A stretch of DNA of 64,000 nt from positions 1 to 64,000 of the forward strand of contig CALDGQ010000056.1 of NCBI GenBank assembly GCA_937941765.1, read 5' to 3'. The notes beneath the pieces were generated by a model. The model saw nothing but the letters and a program-made list of their open reading frames with translations. It did not search any database and was not told the origin of the DNA. A program made the position numbers and the translations under genes. The stretch's first letter is position 1. Each line of letters begins with the position of its first letter. This DNA is from an uncultured Saprospiraceae bacterium. GTDB lineage: Bacteria > Bacteroidota > Bacteroidia > Chitinophagales > Saprospiraceae. Positions 8,901-18,536 of the stretch are shown here, piece after piece.

Positions 8901-9141
8901 CACCATATCCAATAAAAAGTAGAACTTAACTATTTAACTATTTCCCCATCTTAAATCATTTCAGCTAGAAAAATAGAAGGTCTTTCACCAAAAAAAGAGA
9001 TGTCTTAGTTTTACAAAAGAATTGTTAGAAAACACTTTTTAAAATAAAGAAACAATCGAAATACAACGAGAAAATATAATCAAAAAGTGAAGTGAAATTC
9101 TAGAAGTATGATGAAATAATATTAAACCACCCAAAAGCACC
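8901..9141. other. Convergent intergenic spacer
   Basis: AT-rich spacer between the ends of the HEPN gene and the minus-strand operon. No gene, hairpin terminator or repeat was recognised. Confidence 0.4.
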
Positions 9142-10104
9142 CTACTTAATCATACCCAAATGCAAAATCCGACCACCTGCCTGATTAACTGGACTCACAC
9201 TTTTTCCTATAACGACGCCTCTTGCTGGAGAAAGATATTCTTTTAGGATATCGCCAAACACATTTCTCAAAGTTGCAATCTTCTGTCCCTTTTCAACTAT
9301 TTCTGTAACATTAGGATGAACGGTTAAGAGGCCTCCTTGGTCGCAATAAATCCAAAAAGATCTTTTGCAAAGAATTGTTTCATCTGATATTTCTTCTACT
9401 TCTGAATCTGTGATTCCAATATATCCTAACAAATTATGAATGCCTGTCAGTCCGTCTCTGATCATTCCTTTTTGAAATAAGTTTGGATTTCCGACCTCCA
9501 AAGTTATTGCGGGAATATCCAATTCATCTGCGGTTCCTCTCAAGGTTCCATCACTTGGAGGATTGTGAACTATGATCTGTGCATTTTGTAACAAAGCCAT
9601 TTTCCTAACGACTTCATCGCTCATATCGGCTCTGATATAGTAGGAATTTACACGACCATTACTTGCGGTATGAAGGTCCAATAAGTAATTGAAGTGTTTG
9701 ATAACATTATTGACAATTTTCCATGCGTAGACTTGACTGACCGTTCCGTTTTCTTTTCCCGGCATGATGTGATTCAAATCAACGCCATCTAAAAAGCGTC
9801 TTTTTTTTCTAAGAAAGGAGGGCGTATTTAAAACGGGAATGCCGACGATCGTTCCTTTAAGTTCAGCGATATCGATTTCATTAAATAGGCGTTGAATCAC
9901 TGGAATACCATTTAATTCATTTCCATGAACGGCTGCTGTAAGTCCGACAACTTTTCCTTTTTCATTTCCTTTAGCCACAATTACTGGGATCTTTATCGGA
10001 ACACCCATTCCATCTTCAACCAATTCTAGCCAGTATCTACTGATCGCATTTTTTGGAACCTCGTCTAGGTTGAGTTCATTTATAACCTTGATTTCATTAA
10101 TCAT
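9142..10104 (-). CDS. AstE/AspA-like M14 metallo-deacylase
   Basis: Zinc-dependent hydrolase of the succinylglutamate desuccinylase/aspartoacylase group, 320 residues. The zinc ligands are visible as AVHGNE (H60, E63) and DLHTAS (H145), and the catalytic Glu is E203 in ITLEVGNPN. The family removes acyl groups from N-acyl amino acids; an amide bond made by the neighbouring ligases is a plausible substrate, but this is inference. It is the last gene of a four-gene minus-strand operon; its ATG overlaps the upstream stop as TAATG, indicating translational coupling to the ATP-grasp gene. No signal peptide, so cytoplasmic. Confidence 0.85.
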   Translation of the reverse strand: MINEIKVINELNLDEVPKNAISRYWLELVEDGMGVPIKIPVIVAKGNEKGKVVGLTAAVHGNELNGIPVIQRLFNEIDIAELKGTIVGIPVLNTPSFLRKKRRFLDGVDLNHIMPGKENGTVSQVYAWKIVNNVIKHFNYLLDLHTASNGRVNSYYIRADMSDEVVRKMALLQNAQIIVHNPPSDGTLRGTADELDIPAITLEVGNPNLFQKGMIRDGLTGIHNLLGYIGITDSEVEEISDETILCKRSFWIYCDQGGLLTVHPNVTEIVEKGQKIATLRNVFGDILKEYLSPARGVVIGKSVSPVNQAGGRILHLGMIK

Positions 10105-11105
10105 TATTGCTTGCTTTTTTCTTCATAATAATCCCAAATTAAATCTATTGCTTTTTCGACAAGTGGTTCTTTTCTCATCGCTGCGATTTGGGGTAATCCT
10201 CCAATACTGGTGGTATTGATTTCTGATAATACTCTTTTTCCATTATCGTTGACCAAAGTGTCTATACCATACATGACAATTCCTTGTTTTGATAACAAAT
10301 TATTTACGATACTGACAATTTTTGTTTCTTCAGGTTCAACTTCTGCCATATTGGAACTTCCGCCCATCGATACATTACAAAGCCAAGAATTCTTTGCTGG
10401 CAATCGCAGGGAAGCTCCGAGGATTTGGCCATTCACCACAATGATTCTTTTATCTCCTTGATGGACGTTCTTGAGATATTTTACGCCAAGATAATCAATT
10501 GGATTTTGATGGTATTGGTCTGCAAATTCATCATAAGTAAAAGTATTTAAACCTGAACTGACAACTTCATTTTCAATTTTAACAATGCCTCTTCCGCCAT
10601 ATTCATTATAAGGTTTCAAAACTATTGGGAAATGTTGCCTGAATTCATCAATCTCATCGATTGAGGTACAGATTTTCATTGGTGGACAAATTGTTGGGAA
10701 ATTTATCAGAAAATTTTTACTTCCTGTACGATGAATAGATTTTGGATTGTTAATAACAATTGTATTTGAAAACACTCGATCTATGTAGTCCAAAAAATCA
10801 CTACTTAATGGTGGAGGCAATCTCAACCAAACTAAGTCGTACTCATTAAAGTTTACTTGATGAATGTTTTTTAATAATGGATGATCTGTTTTGTTGTAAG
10901 CAAAAGATTCCGTGATTGTCGTTGCCCATAGACTCACGTTTATTTTGCAAGAAAAGAAATCATTGTTTTTCGAATTTCCTTTACTAACAATAGCTACACT
11001 TTTAGTTTTAGAATGAGCAAGCATCTTGACAGACAAATCATATAAAGAATTTTCTGAAGAGTGATTGGTGTGATCCGTTAATAGGAGGACTTTTCTTTTA
11101 GTCAT
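10104..11105 (-). CDS. Glutathione-synthetase/RimK-type ATP-grasp ligase
   Basis: ATP-dependent carboxylate-amine ligase, 333 residues. The N-terminal half has the phrase LVWLRLPPPLSSDFLDYID, close in layout to the MRKDPP segment of GshB. The ATP-grasp fold is shown by FPIVLKPYNEYGGRGIVKI (Lys and Gly-rich phosphate loop, about residues 165-183) and the metal-binding LSEINTTSIGGLPQI (about residues 298-312). Such enzymes join an acyl-phosphate to an amine, for example adding an amino acid to a peptide or polyamine. It sits 26 bp downstream of the decarboxylase gene and overlaps the M14 gene by one base. The true substrates are unknown; a plain GshB is unlikely given the context. Confidence 0.82.
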   Translation of the reverse strand: MTKRKVLLLTDHTNHSSENSLYDLSVKMLAHSKTKSVAIVSKGNSKNNDFFSCKINVSLWATTITESFAYNKTDHPLLKNIHQVNFNEYDLVWLRLPPPLSSDFLDYIDRVFSNTIVINNPKSIHRTGSKNFLINFPTICPPMKICTSIDEIDEFRQHFPIVLKPYNEYGGRGIVKIENEVVSSGLNTFTYDEFADQYHQNPIDYLGVKYLKNVHQGDKRIIVVNGQILGASLRLPAKNSWLCNVSMGGSSNMAEVEPEETKIVSIVNNLLSKQGIVMYGIDTLVNDNGKRVLSEINTTSIGGLPQIAAMRKEPLVEKAIDLIWDYYEEKSKQ

Positions 11106-11131
11106 TTCATTCTCGTCTTTTGAATACCAGA

Positions 11132-12550
11132 TTAAGGATTAGTTTTATAACCAAGTATACTTAACATTTCATCTACGGTCTGTTCATTTCTATAAACGTA
11201 ATCTACAAAATTGCCTTTGTCATCTCTGTCTATAACAATAAGTTTGGGAGCTGGAATCAAGCAATGTTTGATGCCGCCATAACCACTGATTGAATCTTGA
11301 TAAGCACCTGTGTGGAAAAAGCCAATATAAAGTGGTTCATCCTCTTTATCTTCGATAATTGGTAAAAACAATTGTTGATTGAAATCTTCAGAATTGTAGT
11401 AATCAAAATGATCACAACTGATGCCTCCGATATTGACTTTGGTATATTCTTTATCCCATTTATTGATGGGCAGCATAATGAATTTTTCCAAAATTGACCA
11501 AGCATCAGGAATGGTGTTCATCAAACTATTGTCGACCATGTACCAAACTTCACGATCATTTTGTTTCTTTTGTTCAAGGACTTGAAAGATGATGGCGCCA
11601 CTTTCTCCAACAGTATATTTACCGAATTCCGTAAAAATATCTGGATCTTCAATTTTTGCTTCAACACAAGCAGCTTTTATATTACTTACAATTTCATTAA
11701 TGATATATTCATAATCATAGTCGAAACCTAAGTTGTTTCTAATTGGGAATCCACCACCTAAGTTGAGTGCTTTTATCTCTGGGCAAGCTTGTTTTAATTC
11801 TACAAAAAGTTTCATCGCTTTTTGGAATTCTCCCCAGTAATAGACATTGTCCTTAATCCCAGAATCAATAAAAAAGTGAACCATCTTTAAGCTGAGTTTG
11901 TCATCACCTGCTATTTCTTCCCGATAGAAATCTAAAATCTCAGCTGGCCGAATGCCAAGCCTGGAGGTGTAATAAGCAGATTGAGGTTCTTCATCGATGG
12001 CAATTCTAATACCTATTTTTAGTTTTCCTTTGTAGTCATCCAAATAAGCTTTTACTTTTTTTATTTCAGACTTTGAATCTAGAACCAGAATGGAATTTTT
12101 AAACCCTGCTTTATTTAGAGCGATTATTTTTTTGAGGTAGTCCTCTGTTTTATACCCGTTATGAATCAGGATTATTTTTTTAGTAAGCTGACCTTCTTCT
12201 AATAGTTTAAAGATCAAATCGATATCGAAAGAAGACGATGTTTCTAAATGTACTTTTTCATTAAGTGCGGACTTGATGACATGAGAAAAATGACAACATT
12301 TGGTGCAATAACAATAATGGTATTGACCTGAGTAGTTGTTTTTTTTAATGGCTCTATTAAAAAGATTTCTTGCTTTGCGAATTTGTTCTCCAATTCGAGG
12401 TAAATAGACTAATTTGAATGGAGTGCCATATTTTTCTATTAAATACTTGAGTGAGATTCCATGAAAATTGAGATAGCCGTTTTTCAGATCGAAACCTTCT
12501 TGTGGGAAGTAATAACTTTGTTCTATTAAATCAAAATAACTGTTCTTCAT
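11132..12550 (-). CDS. Arginine-decarboxylase-like fold-III PLP enzyme
   Basis: Fold-type III PLP decarboxylase, 472 residues, shorter than classical SpeA (about 630). The Schiff-base lysine is K84 in HYCYCTKCCHF, HLETSSSFD follows as in SpeA/LysA, the phosphate-binding loop is LNLGGGFP (G265-G267), and the C-terminal active-site Cys-Asp pair lies in GISCDHFDYY (C379, D383), followed by HTGAYQ. The combination is most like arginine decarboxylase (agmatine formation) but substrate could be another basic or acidic amino acid. It is second in the operon, 83 bp after the first gene. Its amine product could be the acceptor for the two ATP-grasp proteins encoded on either side; this is inference. 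Confidence 0.8.
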   Translation of the reverse strand: MKNSYFDLIEQSYYFPQEGFDLKNGYLNFHGISLKYLIEKYGTPFKLVYLPRIGEQIRKARNLFNRAIKKNNYSGQYHYCYCTKCCHFSHVIKSALNEKVHLETSSSFDIDLIFKLLEEGQLTKKIILIHNGYKTEDYLKKIIALNKAGFKNSILVLDSKSEIKKVKAYLDDYKGKLKIGIRIAIDEEPQSAYYTSRLGIRPAEILDFYREEIAGDDKLSLKMVHFFIDSGIKDNVYYWGEFQKAMKLFVELKQACPEIKALNLGGGFPIRNNLGFDYDYEYIINEIVSNIKAACVEAKIEDPDIFTEFGKYTVGESGAIIFQVLEQKKQNDREVWYMVDNSLMNTIPDAWSILEKFIMLPINKWDKEYTKVNIGGISCDHFDYYNSEDFNQQLFLPIIEDKEDEPLYIGFFHTGAYQDSISGYGGIKHCLIPAPKLIVIDRDDKGNFVDYVYRNEQTVDEMLSILGYKTNP

Positions 12551-12633
12551 CAGTAGTAATTTTCTTTATTCCATTTAACAATCATTCTTGTATACATCTG
12601 TTTATGTTTATTTTTTATCAAAATATATAGGGA

Positions 12634-14070
12634 TCAATTAATTAAAATTTCGTCTAGCAAACTTGCATCATTATTTAAACTTTTGAAAAGTTTCATTCTA
12701 AATTTTCCTTGTTTATTTACCAAGGTTTGCGCCATTTTATCAATCGCTACCATTGACAACACCGTTTGTATGTAGCATTCAATTAAATCATCCAAACCAA
12801 TGCCTAGTTTGTTGAAATCACGTCTATCCATCAATACCAGTCGATTTGTATCACTTCCCCAAGTTCCGTCTTTGTTTTTATAGGAAAGGTTGGTTCCGAG
12901 CATAGACCAACTATCAATACTATTGGAGATATTGTCTACCAGTGGTTTACTTGCTCGGCGTGCATACGTGCATAATGGTTTGATTCCATTTTCAGTAGTA
13001 CTAACCATCATTCTTATATCTGCTACGAAAGTTTGATTTTTGTTATTAGGCATAGTTCCGACATGATACAATTTCCCAGCAGCAGTTGTACTGCTCCAGT
13101 TGGAATTTCCAATCAAACTTTGCACGATAAATAAATCATAATCAAATTCCATTTCCATAAACGCATCGAGTTCGTCTGCTGTGACGATGGTATAAACACC
13201 TTGACCTGCGTTACTATACGGAACTTTAATAACAGCATGCCCACCTAATTTTCTGACCCATAGTGGAATCTCATTCTTAGAGACATCCCAAATAGTTTCT
13301 GGCATATTAATCTTCAATCCAAATTCTTCGATCTCCGAATTGAATATATCATATGCTTTAGCTGCAACCATCTTGTTGCGTCCTCCTGCTAAACAAGCAA
13401 TAGTTGGATTCAGAATCTTTGTTTTTGAATTTACTGGAATTCGATTCCAAGGCTTCTGAGTGACATACCTAAACGCGGCTCTAATTGGTTTCCATTCTTC
13501 ATCTATCAGGACATATAATATACCATCCACAAATTTTGCCGAAGGATTGTCATCATCTTTATGGAATGAAACATAATACACCGACTCTTTCATTACATCT
13601 GCAATAACTTCCGCATAACCCGAGACCTCCATAGGATTTTTATCATAGATAACTGCAAGTCCTCCTTTGATTTTATTTCTCAGATTCTTTAGCATTGGTT
13701 TAAAAGTTCTTTCAACCATTAATCTATAACTTCCTTGTTCCTGATTGTCATCCACCAAAGGCATGGATTTTTGACCGGACGGACATGAATTATTCTCAAT
13801 CACAACCATTTGCCTTTTGCCGCCTGCTGAGGTGACATTTAATAAATCCGCTCCCGCCCATAGAAAATATTTAGATTTATGGTGCAATATTTCATTCAAT
13901 TTTTCCCTATTTACGGTTGGATGCAAATGACAATATCTCGTCACGATTCGCTCTTGCTCAAGACTTAAGAAAAAGCTAATCATCGGATGTATCGTAGCAT
14001 TTAATGCTTTAGGATACCAGTGATTATGCGGCTCAAATTCATTTGGATGAACGATTCTTGTCTTGTTCAT
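12634..14070 (-). CDS. ATP-grasp-like protein of unknown substrate
   Basis: First gene of the operon, 478 residues, no signal peptide. I do not recognise a named family, but the middle contains HAVIKVPYSNAGQGVYTI (about residues 275-295), which has the Lys and Gly-rich loop of ATP-grasp folds, and later DIRMMV and CTYARRASKPL offer the Arg residues often seen near the nucleotide. An N-terminal signature IENNSCPSGQKSMPLVDD is striking and conserved-looking. Because a decarboxylase, a GshB/RimK-like ligase and an M14 deacylase follow, an amide-forming ligase role is likely. Transcription would start in the 265-bp gap upstream. Fold call moderate, reaction unknown. Confidence 0.65.
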   Translation of the reverse strand: MNKTRIVHPNEFEPHNHWYPKALNATIHPMISFFLSLEQERIVTRYCHLHPTVNREKLNEILHHKSKYFLWAGADLLNVTSAGGKRQMVVIENNSCPSGQKSMPLVDDNQEQGSYRLMVERTFKPMLKNLRNKIKGGLAVIYDKNPMEVSGYAEVIADVMKESVYYVSFHKDDDNPSAKFVDGILYVLIDEEWKPIRAAFRYVTQKPWNRIPVNSKTKILNPTIACLAGGRNKMVAAKAYDIFNSEIEEFGLKINMPETIWDVSKNEIPLWVRKLGGHAVIKVPYSNAGQGVYTIVTADELDAFMEMEFDYDLFIVQSLIGNSNWSSTTAAGKLYHVGTMPNNKNQTFVADIRMMVSTTENGIKPLCTYARRASKPLVDNISNSIDSWSMLGTNLSYKNKDGTWGSDTNRLVLMDRRDFNKLGIGLDDLIECYIQTVLSMVAIDKMAQTLVNKQGKFRMKLFKSLNNDASLLDEILIN

Positions 14071-14335
14071 TTGGTCATTTTATTTAGTGTTTTAATTAGT
14101 GCAACAATAGGACGCATTTTGTGAATAAAGTTACTCTTAAAAATCAATTTTGGTTATTTTTATTTATCAATTTCAAAATAGATTTTGTTGATTTACTTTA
14201 TCAATATTTAATCGACATTGTACTAGGTATTTGAAATAAAAGATCCTCAAAATTGAAAAGGAAAAATTATAGCAATTTAAAATATAAATATAAAAGATTG
14301 CTATATTTAATTAGTAATAAAATAAACCTAACAAA

Positions 14336-14881
14336 ATGAAAATCACAAAGTTACTTGCAATTCTTTTTATACTAACATTGACGGTACAATGTGGCTCTGA
14401 TGATGAACCTACACCGGATCCAGTCCCTGAAAATATTTATCAAAATTGTTGCGATGTGCTACCTACGGAAATGGATTTTAATCCTGGTAAAATATATGTA
14501 CCGAATATATTTACACCATATGGCGATGGTATCAATGATGTTTTTTATCTTTTCTCAGATGATGGCATTGAGACGATTGAAGTATTTAAGGTAATGGATG
14601 CAGATGGAAATGTGGTCTATGAAATTTTGGATGTTTTGCCAAACAATTTGACATATGGTTGGGCGCCTGATGAAAACGAACCAGCTGGATTATTTGGATA
14701 TGAGATCACAGTGAAAAATACAGATGGAAATGAATTCGATATTACTGGTAACATTTGTGTGCTTAGGTGCGACGTAGCCAATCCATTTGACAATTTTGGA
14801 AATTGTGGATGGCCTACTCAAAATTCTGGTATGGGTGAATTTGATCCCACTTTACCGAGCCTTGAAGAACCATGTCCATAA
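14336..14881 (+). CDS. Lipoprotein with CHU_C-type domain
   Basis: A 181-residue predicted lipoprotein: hydrophobic leader and Cys19 in LTVQCGSDD, then an acidic Pro-rich spacer. Residues about 50-150 resemble the gliding-motility-associated CHU_C domain: KIYVPNIFTPYGDGINDVFY matches the usual pattern F-x-P-N-x-F-T-P-N-G-D-G-x-N-D, and is followed by IEVFKVMDADGNVVYE and GLFGYEITVKNTDG. CHU_C normally acts as a type B T9SS signal at the C-terminus of very large proteins; here it makes up nearly the whole of a small lipoprotein and is followed by a Cys- and Pro-rich tail. So it may be an envelope protein using the fold for another purpose. Stand-alone gene. Confidence 0.75.
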   Translation: MKITKLLAILFILTLTVQCGSDDEPTPDPVPENIYQNCCDVLPTEMDFNPGKIYVPNIFTPYGDGINDVFYLFSDDGIETIEVFKVMDADGNVVYEILDVLPNNLTYGWAPDENEPAGLFGYEITVKNTDGNEFDITGNICVLRCDVANPFDNFGNCGWPTQNSGMGEFDPTLPSLEEPCP

Positions 14882-15070
14882 TTAGGAGTCGGTTAAAATT
14901 TTAGGATTGGCATTATACAGTTTGCACTAAAAGATTTATAATGTACCAACTGAATTTAATCGATAAATTTCAGTCATTCCTATATTATTTTTTTTGAAAC
15001 AATTATAGTTGAGTAGTTTGACACTACAAAATACAACTAGCTTTTATTGTTGAATCTAAAATAATAAAAC

Positions 15071-16159
15071 ATGAATGGTTTAAAAGGCAAAATCTCAGCG
15101 ATTCATTTCTTTGGAATCCTTTTCTTTTTTTTAGCAAATTTTCAACTAAACGCACAGCAAGGACTGAAAGCGGAGTATTTTGATGGTGTCGATTTGAACC
15201 GGCTAGTCGATGTTAGAAATGTATCCAATATTGATGAAAATTGGGACCGATATCCACCAGTTGCTGGCTTGGATCCACATAGATGTTCTATCAGATGGAC
15301 TGGAAAAATCGTACCAGGCAAAACAGGAAATTATAAATTTAGTGCAAGAGTAGATGATGGCATTCGAGTTTGGATCAATAAGCAGTTGATAATTGATGAA
15401 TGGGAACTCAATGATGTTGGGATTTTTCAAAATTCAATTGACATGATCGCCAATCGTGCCTATAATATTACGGTTGAATATTTTAATGCATTGAATGAAG
15501 GTGAAATTCGGTTGCTTTGGAAAATACCTAATGCTGAAAAAAGTTGGTATGAAACGATTTTTGGAGGAGAAGAAGCGGTTGTTATTGCACCTGAATATTT
15601 TGTCCAACCAGATGCACCCGAGCCAACACGACATGAATTTTCATTTTGGAATGTCGATGAACCAGTGGAAGCAGCTCCTTTGGTGCAACCTGAAATTACG
15701 ATGCCTAAAAAGTCGAAACCAATTCCAAAAAAGAAGGTCGAACAGCCAGTTGCTACAACAATCACTCCACCAAAAGTGGACACTAAAAAACCTGTCGTAA
15801 CCGCCAAAGTCGTAGAGCGGTTCATACCCAAAAATATCGCTTTTGAACAAGCAAAGATTGTCATATTGGAATCCTCATATGAAGAATTAAATTTGTTTGC
15901 TCAATTCATGTTGGACTATCCTCAATTGACGGTGATGATTGAAGGACACACCGATCCAGTGGGTGATGCCGCCATGAATCTAGCGTTATCCAAACAAAGA
16001 GCTTACAAAATAGCGAACTATCTTGTCGACAAAGGTGTCAACAACAATCGGATCGAGGCGGAAGGTTATGGTGGTTCGAAACCGTTGGTAGTTCCGAAGG
16101 AAGGGAGTTATTATCCAGCGAATAGGCGAGTGGTTTTTATTGTTGGTGGTTGGGAGTGA
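15071..16159 (+). CDS. PA14 domain plus OmpA-like peptidoglycan-binding protein
   Basis: Envelope protein of 362 residues. Signal peptide to about residue 29 (FQLNAQQ). Residues 30-155 form a PA14 domain (GLKAEYFDGVDL, IRWTGKIVPGKTGNYKFSA, DDGIRVWINKQLIIDEW, GEIRLLW), a carbohydrate-binding beta-barrel type. A Pro/Lys linker (residues 185-245) leads to an OmpA C-terminal domain (residues 250-362) with MIEGHTDPVGDAAMNLALSK and RIEAEGYGGSKPL, which binds peptidoglycan. The arrangement suggests a wall-anchored protein presenting a sugar-binding domain. Spacing to neighbours argues for a single-gene unit. Confidence 0.88.
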   Translation: MNGLKGKISAIHFFGILFFFLANFQLNAQQGLKAEYFDGVDLNRLVDVRNVSNIDENWDRYPPVAGLDPHRCSIRWTGKIVPGKTGNYKFSARVDDGIRVWINKQLIIDEWELNDVGIFQNSIDMIANRAYNITVEYFNALNEGEIRLLWKIPNAEKSWYETIFGGEEAVVIAPEYFVQPDAPEPTRHEFSFWNVDEPVEAAPLVQPEITMPKKSKPIPKKKVEQPVATTITPPKVDTKKPVVTAKVVERFIPKNIAFEQAKIVILESSYEELNLFAQFMLDYPQLTVMIEGHTDPVGDAAMNLALSKQRAYKIANYLVDKGVNNNRIEAEGYGGSKPLVVPKEGSYYPANRRVVFIVGGWE

Positions 16160-16517
16160 TTTTTTGTAAAAATAATTAATCGATTGTTGCTACGCCCCTT
16201 CAGGGCTGGACGAGTATTCGTGAAATACTTGGGGCGTCCCGATAAACTATCGAGATGCCCCAAGTTAGATGCTTGACCCACTTTGGGGTGATAAATTCCA
16301 ATCAAAATTCTAACTATAAAACGTTAGACATTTCTCGCGCAATAAAATGAACACCCTAGGGTTAGGGCGAATGGTTGCAGCATTCTTTTGGAAATTATAT
16401 CATTGCGTTGCGACTTTGCGTTCGATTTTTGCGTGAGGAAATTTACTAAACACGACTTTGCAATCCACAACTTTGCGAACCATTTTTCTTTATGTATTTT
16501 GTTGTAAAATCAACAGA
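16160..16517. repeat. Intergenic region with a long hairpin
   Basis: No gene. An imperfect 18-bp inverted repeat, ACTTGGGGCGTCCCGATA (16227-16244) and TATCGAGATGCCCCAAGT (16248-16265), has a 3-base loop; the two mismatches are G-T wobbles, so RNA pairing is complete. No T-run follows. CGCCCCTTCAGGGC upstream (about 16193) is a second short palindrome. It looks like a dispersed palindromic repeat, perhaps used as a transcript end. Confidence 0.55.
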
Positions 16518-18428
16518 ATGAAAAAGCAACGCATTTTAATCTCATTGGTATTGGTCTATTGTTTTGTATTTAATTGCTCATTGCAAGCGCAAGAAAAAGC
16601 AAAAGAAAAAACACCCGATACTACTTTTCAAGAACTGGAAGAAATTGCCATTATCGATCAAAAAATAATGATGCCAATGCGAGATGGAATTCGGCTTGCA
16701 ACGGATATCTATCGACCTAAAACAGCTGAAAAAGTACCGATTATTTTTTCACGTACTCCTTACAATTTCAATTCTTGGGGTGATGGTGAACGCCAAACTA
16801 GAACGGCAAAAAGAGCATTGGAAGCGGTAAAAAGAGGATACGCTTATGTAGTTCAAAATGAACGAGGCAGATATTTTTCAGAAGGAGAATGGGATATTTT
16901 AGGGGTTCCATTGACGGATGGTTATGATGCGTTTAGTTGGATGAAAGCGCAGTCTTGGTCCAATGGAAAAATAGGAACATTCGGTTGCTCGTCTACGGCA
17001 GAATGGCAGATGGCGGTGGCTGCTTTGGATCATCCAGCACATGCAGCAATGGTGCCACAAGGGTATGGTGCAGGTGTCGGTAGAATTGGTGATATCAATG
17101 AGCAAGGCAATTGGTTTCGTGGTGGCGCAGAACAAATGTTATTCTTTTCCTGGTTGTACGGTGTTGAACATGACAAATTTAAACCACGAATTCCTGCCGG
17201 TGCAACTCAAGAAGATTTAATTAGAATTTCTAGGTTTTACGATTTAGCACCAGAAAATCCGAAAGTAGATATGGTAGCAGCGATGAAGCATTTACCGCTT
17301 CAAGATATCCTGAAAAATATCAATGGTAAAAATGAAATTTTTGATAAAATGATTCGTCGAAAACCAAATGATGAAGCTTGGTATAAAGGAGGAATTTATC
17401 ATGATGATATGGAATTAGCGGTACCAAGTTTTTGGTTTGCATCTTGGTATGATGTTTCTATTACTCCCAATTTGGCCTTGTTCAATCATGTCAGAAACAA
17501 TGCAAAAGATGCTGAGATTAGAGACAATCAATATTTAGTAATTGCTCCAACATTACATTGCCGTTTTACGCGTGCAACCGAAAATACCATCGTTGGTGAG
17601 CGCAGTGTTGGAGATGCAAGACTTGATTATAAAGATCAAATTTATGCTTGGTTTGACTTTTGGTTGAAAGGAACTAAAAATGATTTTAAAGAGAAAACAC
17701 CTAGAGTTCAATATTACACGATGGGTAGCAATGAGTGGCAATCATCAACCACTTGGCCTCCTGAGAATGCAAAATTAACTACCTATTATTTAAGTAGTAC
17801 GGGTAATGCAGGTAGCAAAATGGACGATGGACAATTATCAATATCAAAACCAACTACTGATAATGCAGATGAGTTTACTTATGATCCAATGGATCCAGTG
17901 CCATCTTATGGAGGTAATGTTTGTTGTACGGGAGGTGCTGTTAAAGGAGGTGCATTTGATCAACAAGAAATGGAAAAAAGAGATGATATTTTGGTTTATA
18001 CAACTGATGTTTTGAAAAAAGGAGTAGAAATTTCAGGTTTTATTGAGTCCACATTATATGTTTCTTCGGATGCCAAAGATACCGACTTTACGATTAAATT
18101 AATTGATGTATATCCAGACGGGAAAGCGTATAATTTGGATGAAACCATTCAGCGGGTTAGATATCGAGAAGGCTACGAGCAAGAAGTTTTTATGGAAAAA
18201 GGTGAGGTCTATAAAATTGATTTGACGCCTATGTCAACAAGTAATTTTTTCAAAAAAGGACATCGCATTCGCATTGAAATATCAAGTAGCAATTTCCCTC
18301 GATTTGCAAGAAATTTGAATACTGGAGGTAATAATTATGATGAAGTAAAAAGTGTCATTGCTAAAAATGTAATACATCATTCACCAAAATATACTTCTCA
18401 AATTCGATTACCTATTGTTTTGAAATAG
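16518..18428 (+). CDS. S15 family CocE/NonD-type hydrolase or X-Pro dipeptidyl-peptidase
   Basis: Exported serine hydrolase, 636 residues from the ATG at 16518. That start is preferred because [18 protein letters not shown]...LQAQ is a clean signal peptide; an in-frame ATG at 16458 would add 20 residues in front of it. The S15 features are [17 protein letters not shown] (residues about 41-57), IFSRTPYN, the nucleophile S158 in [11 protein letters not shown], and a C-terminal galactose-binding-like jelly roll starting at [20 protein letters not shown]. The family cleaves acyl, ester or X-Pro bonds; glutaryl-7-ACA acylase-like and cocaine-esterase-like members share this layout. Likely periplasmic, scavenging peptides or acylated compounds. 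Stand-alone gene. Confidence 0.87.
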   Translation: MKKQRILISLVLVYCFVFNCSLQAQEKAKEKTPDTTFQELEEIAIIDQKIMMPMRDGIRLATDIYRPKTAEKVPIIFSRTPYNFNSWGDGERQTRTAKRALEAVKRGYAYVVQNERGRYFSEGEWDILGVPLTDGYDAFSWMKAQSWSNGKIGTFGCSSTAEWQMAVAALDHPAHAAMVPQGYGAGVGRIGDINEQGNWFRGGAEQMLFFSWLYGVEHDKFKPRIPAGATQEDLIRISRFYDLAPENPKVDMVAAMKHLPLQDILKNINGKNEIFDKMIRRKPNDEAWYKGGIYHDDMELAVPSFWFASWYDVSITPNLALFNHVRNNAKDAEIRDNQYLVIAPTLHCRFTRATENTIVGERSVGDARLDYKDQIYAWFDFWLKGTKNDFKEKTPRVQYYTMGSNEWQSSTTWPPENAKLTTYYLSSTGNAGSKMDDGQLSISKPTTDNADEFTYDPMDPVPSYGGNVCCTGGAVKGGAFDQQEMEKRDDILVYTTDVLKKGVEISGFIESTLYVSSDAKDTDFTIKLIDVYPDGKAYNLDETIQRVRYREGYEQEVFMEKGEVYKIDLTPMSTSNFFKKGHRIRIEISSSNFPRFARNLNTGGNNYDEVKSVIAKNVIHHSPKYTSQIRLPIVLK

Positions 18429-18536
18429 GGATGGTTGTTTAAATTTTGTTGTTTTCAAAACCATACAAAAGATCGCTTTTATCAAAATTTTAAAACAATA
18501 GTTACACGAATAAGAATCTGCAGTAAAAGTATTTTC

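Noticed and set aside
15203-15864. Minus-strand frames opposite the PA14/OmpA gene
   Set aside because: They are shadows; the plus-strand frame has two recognisable domains and a signal peptide.
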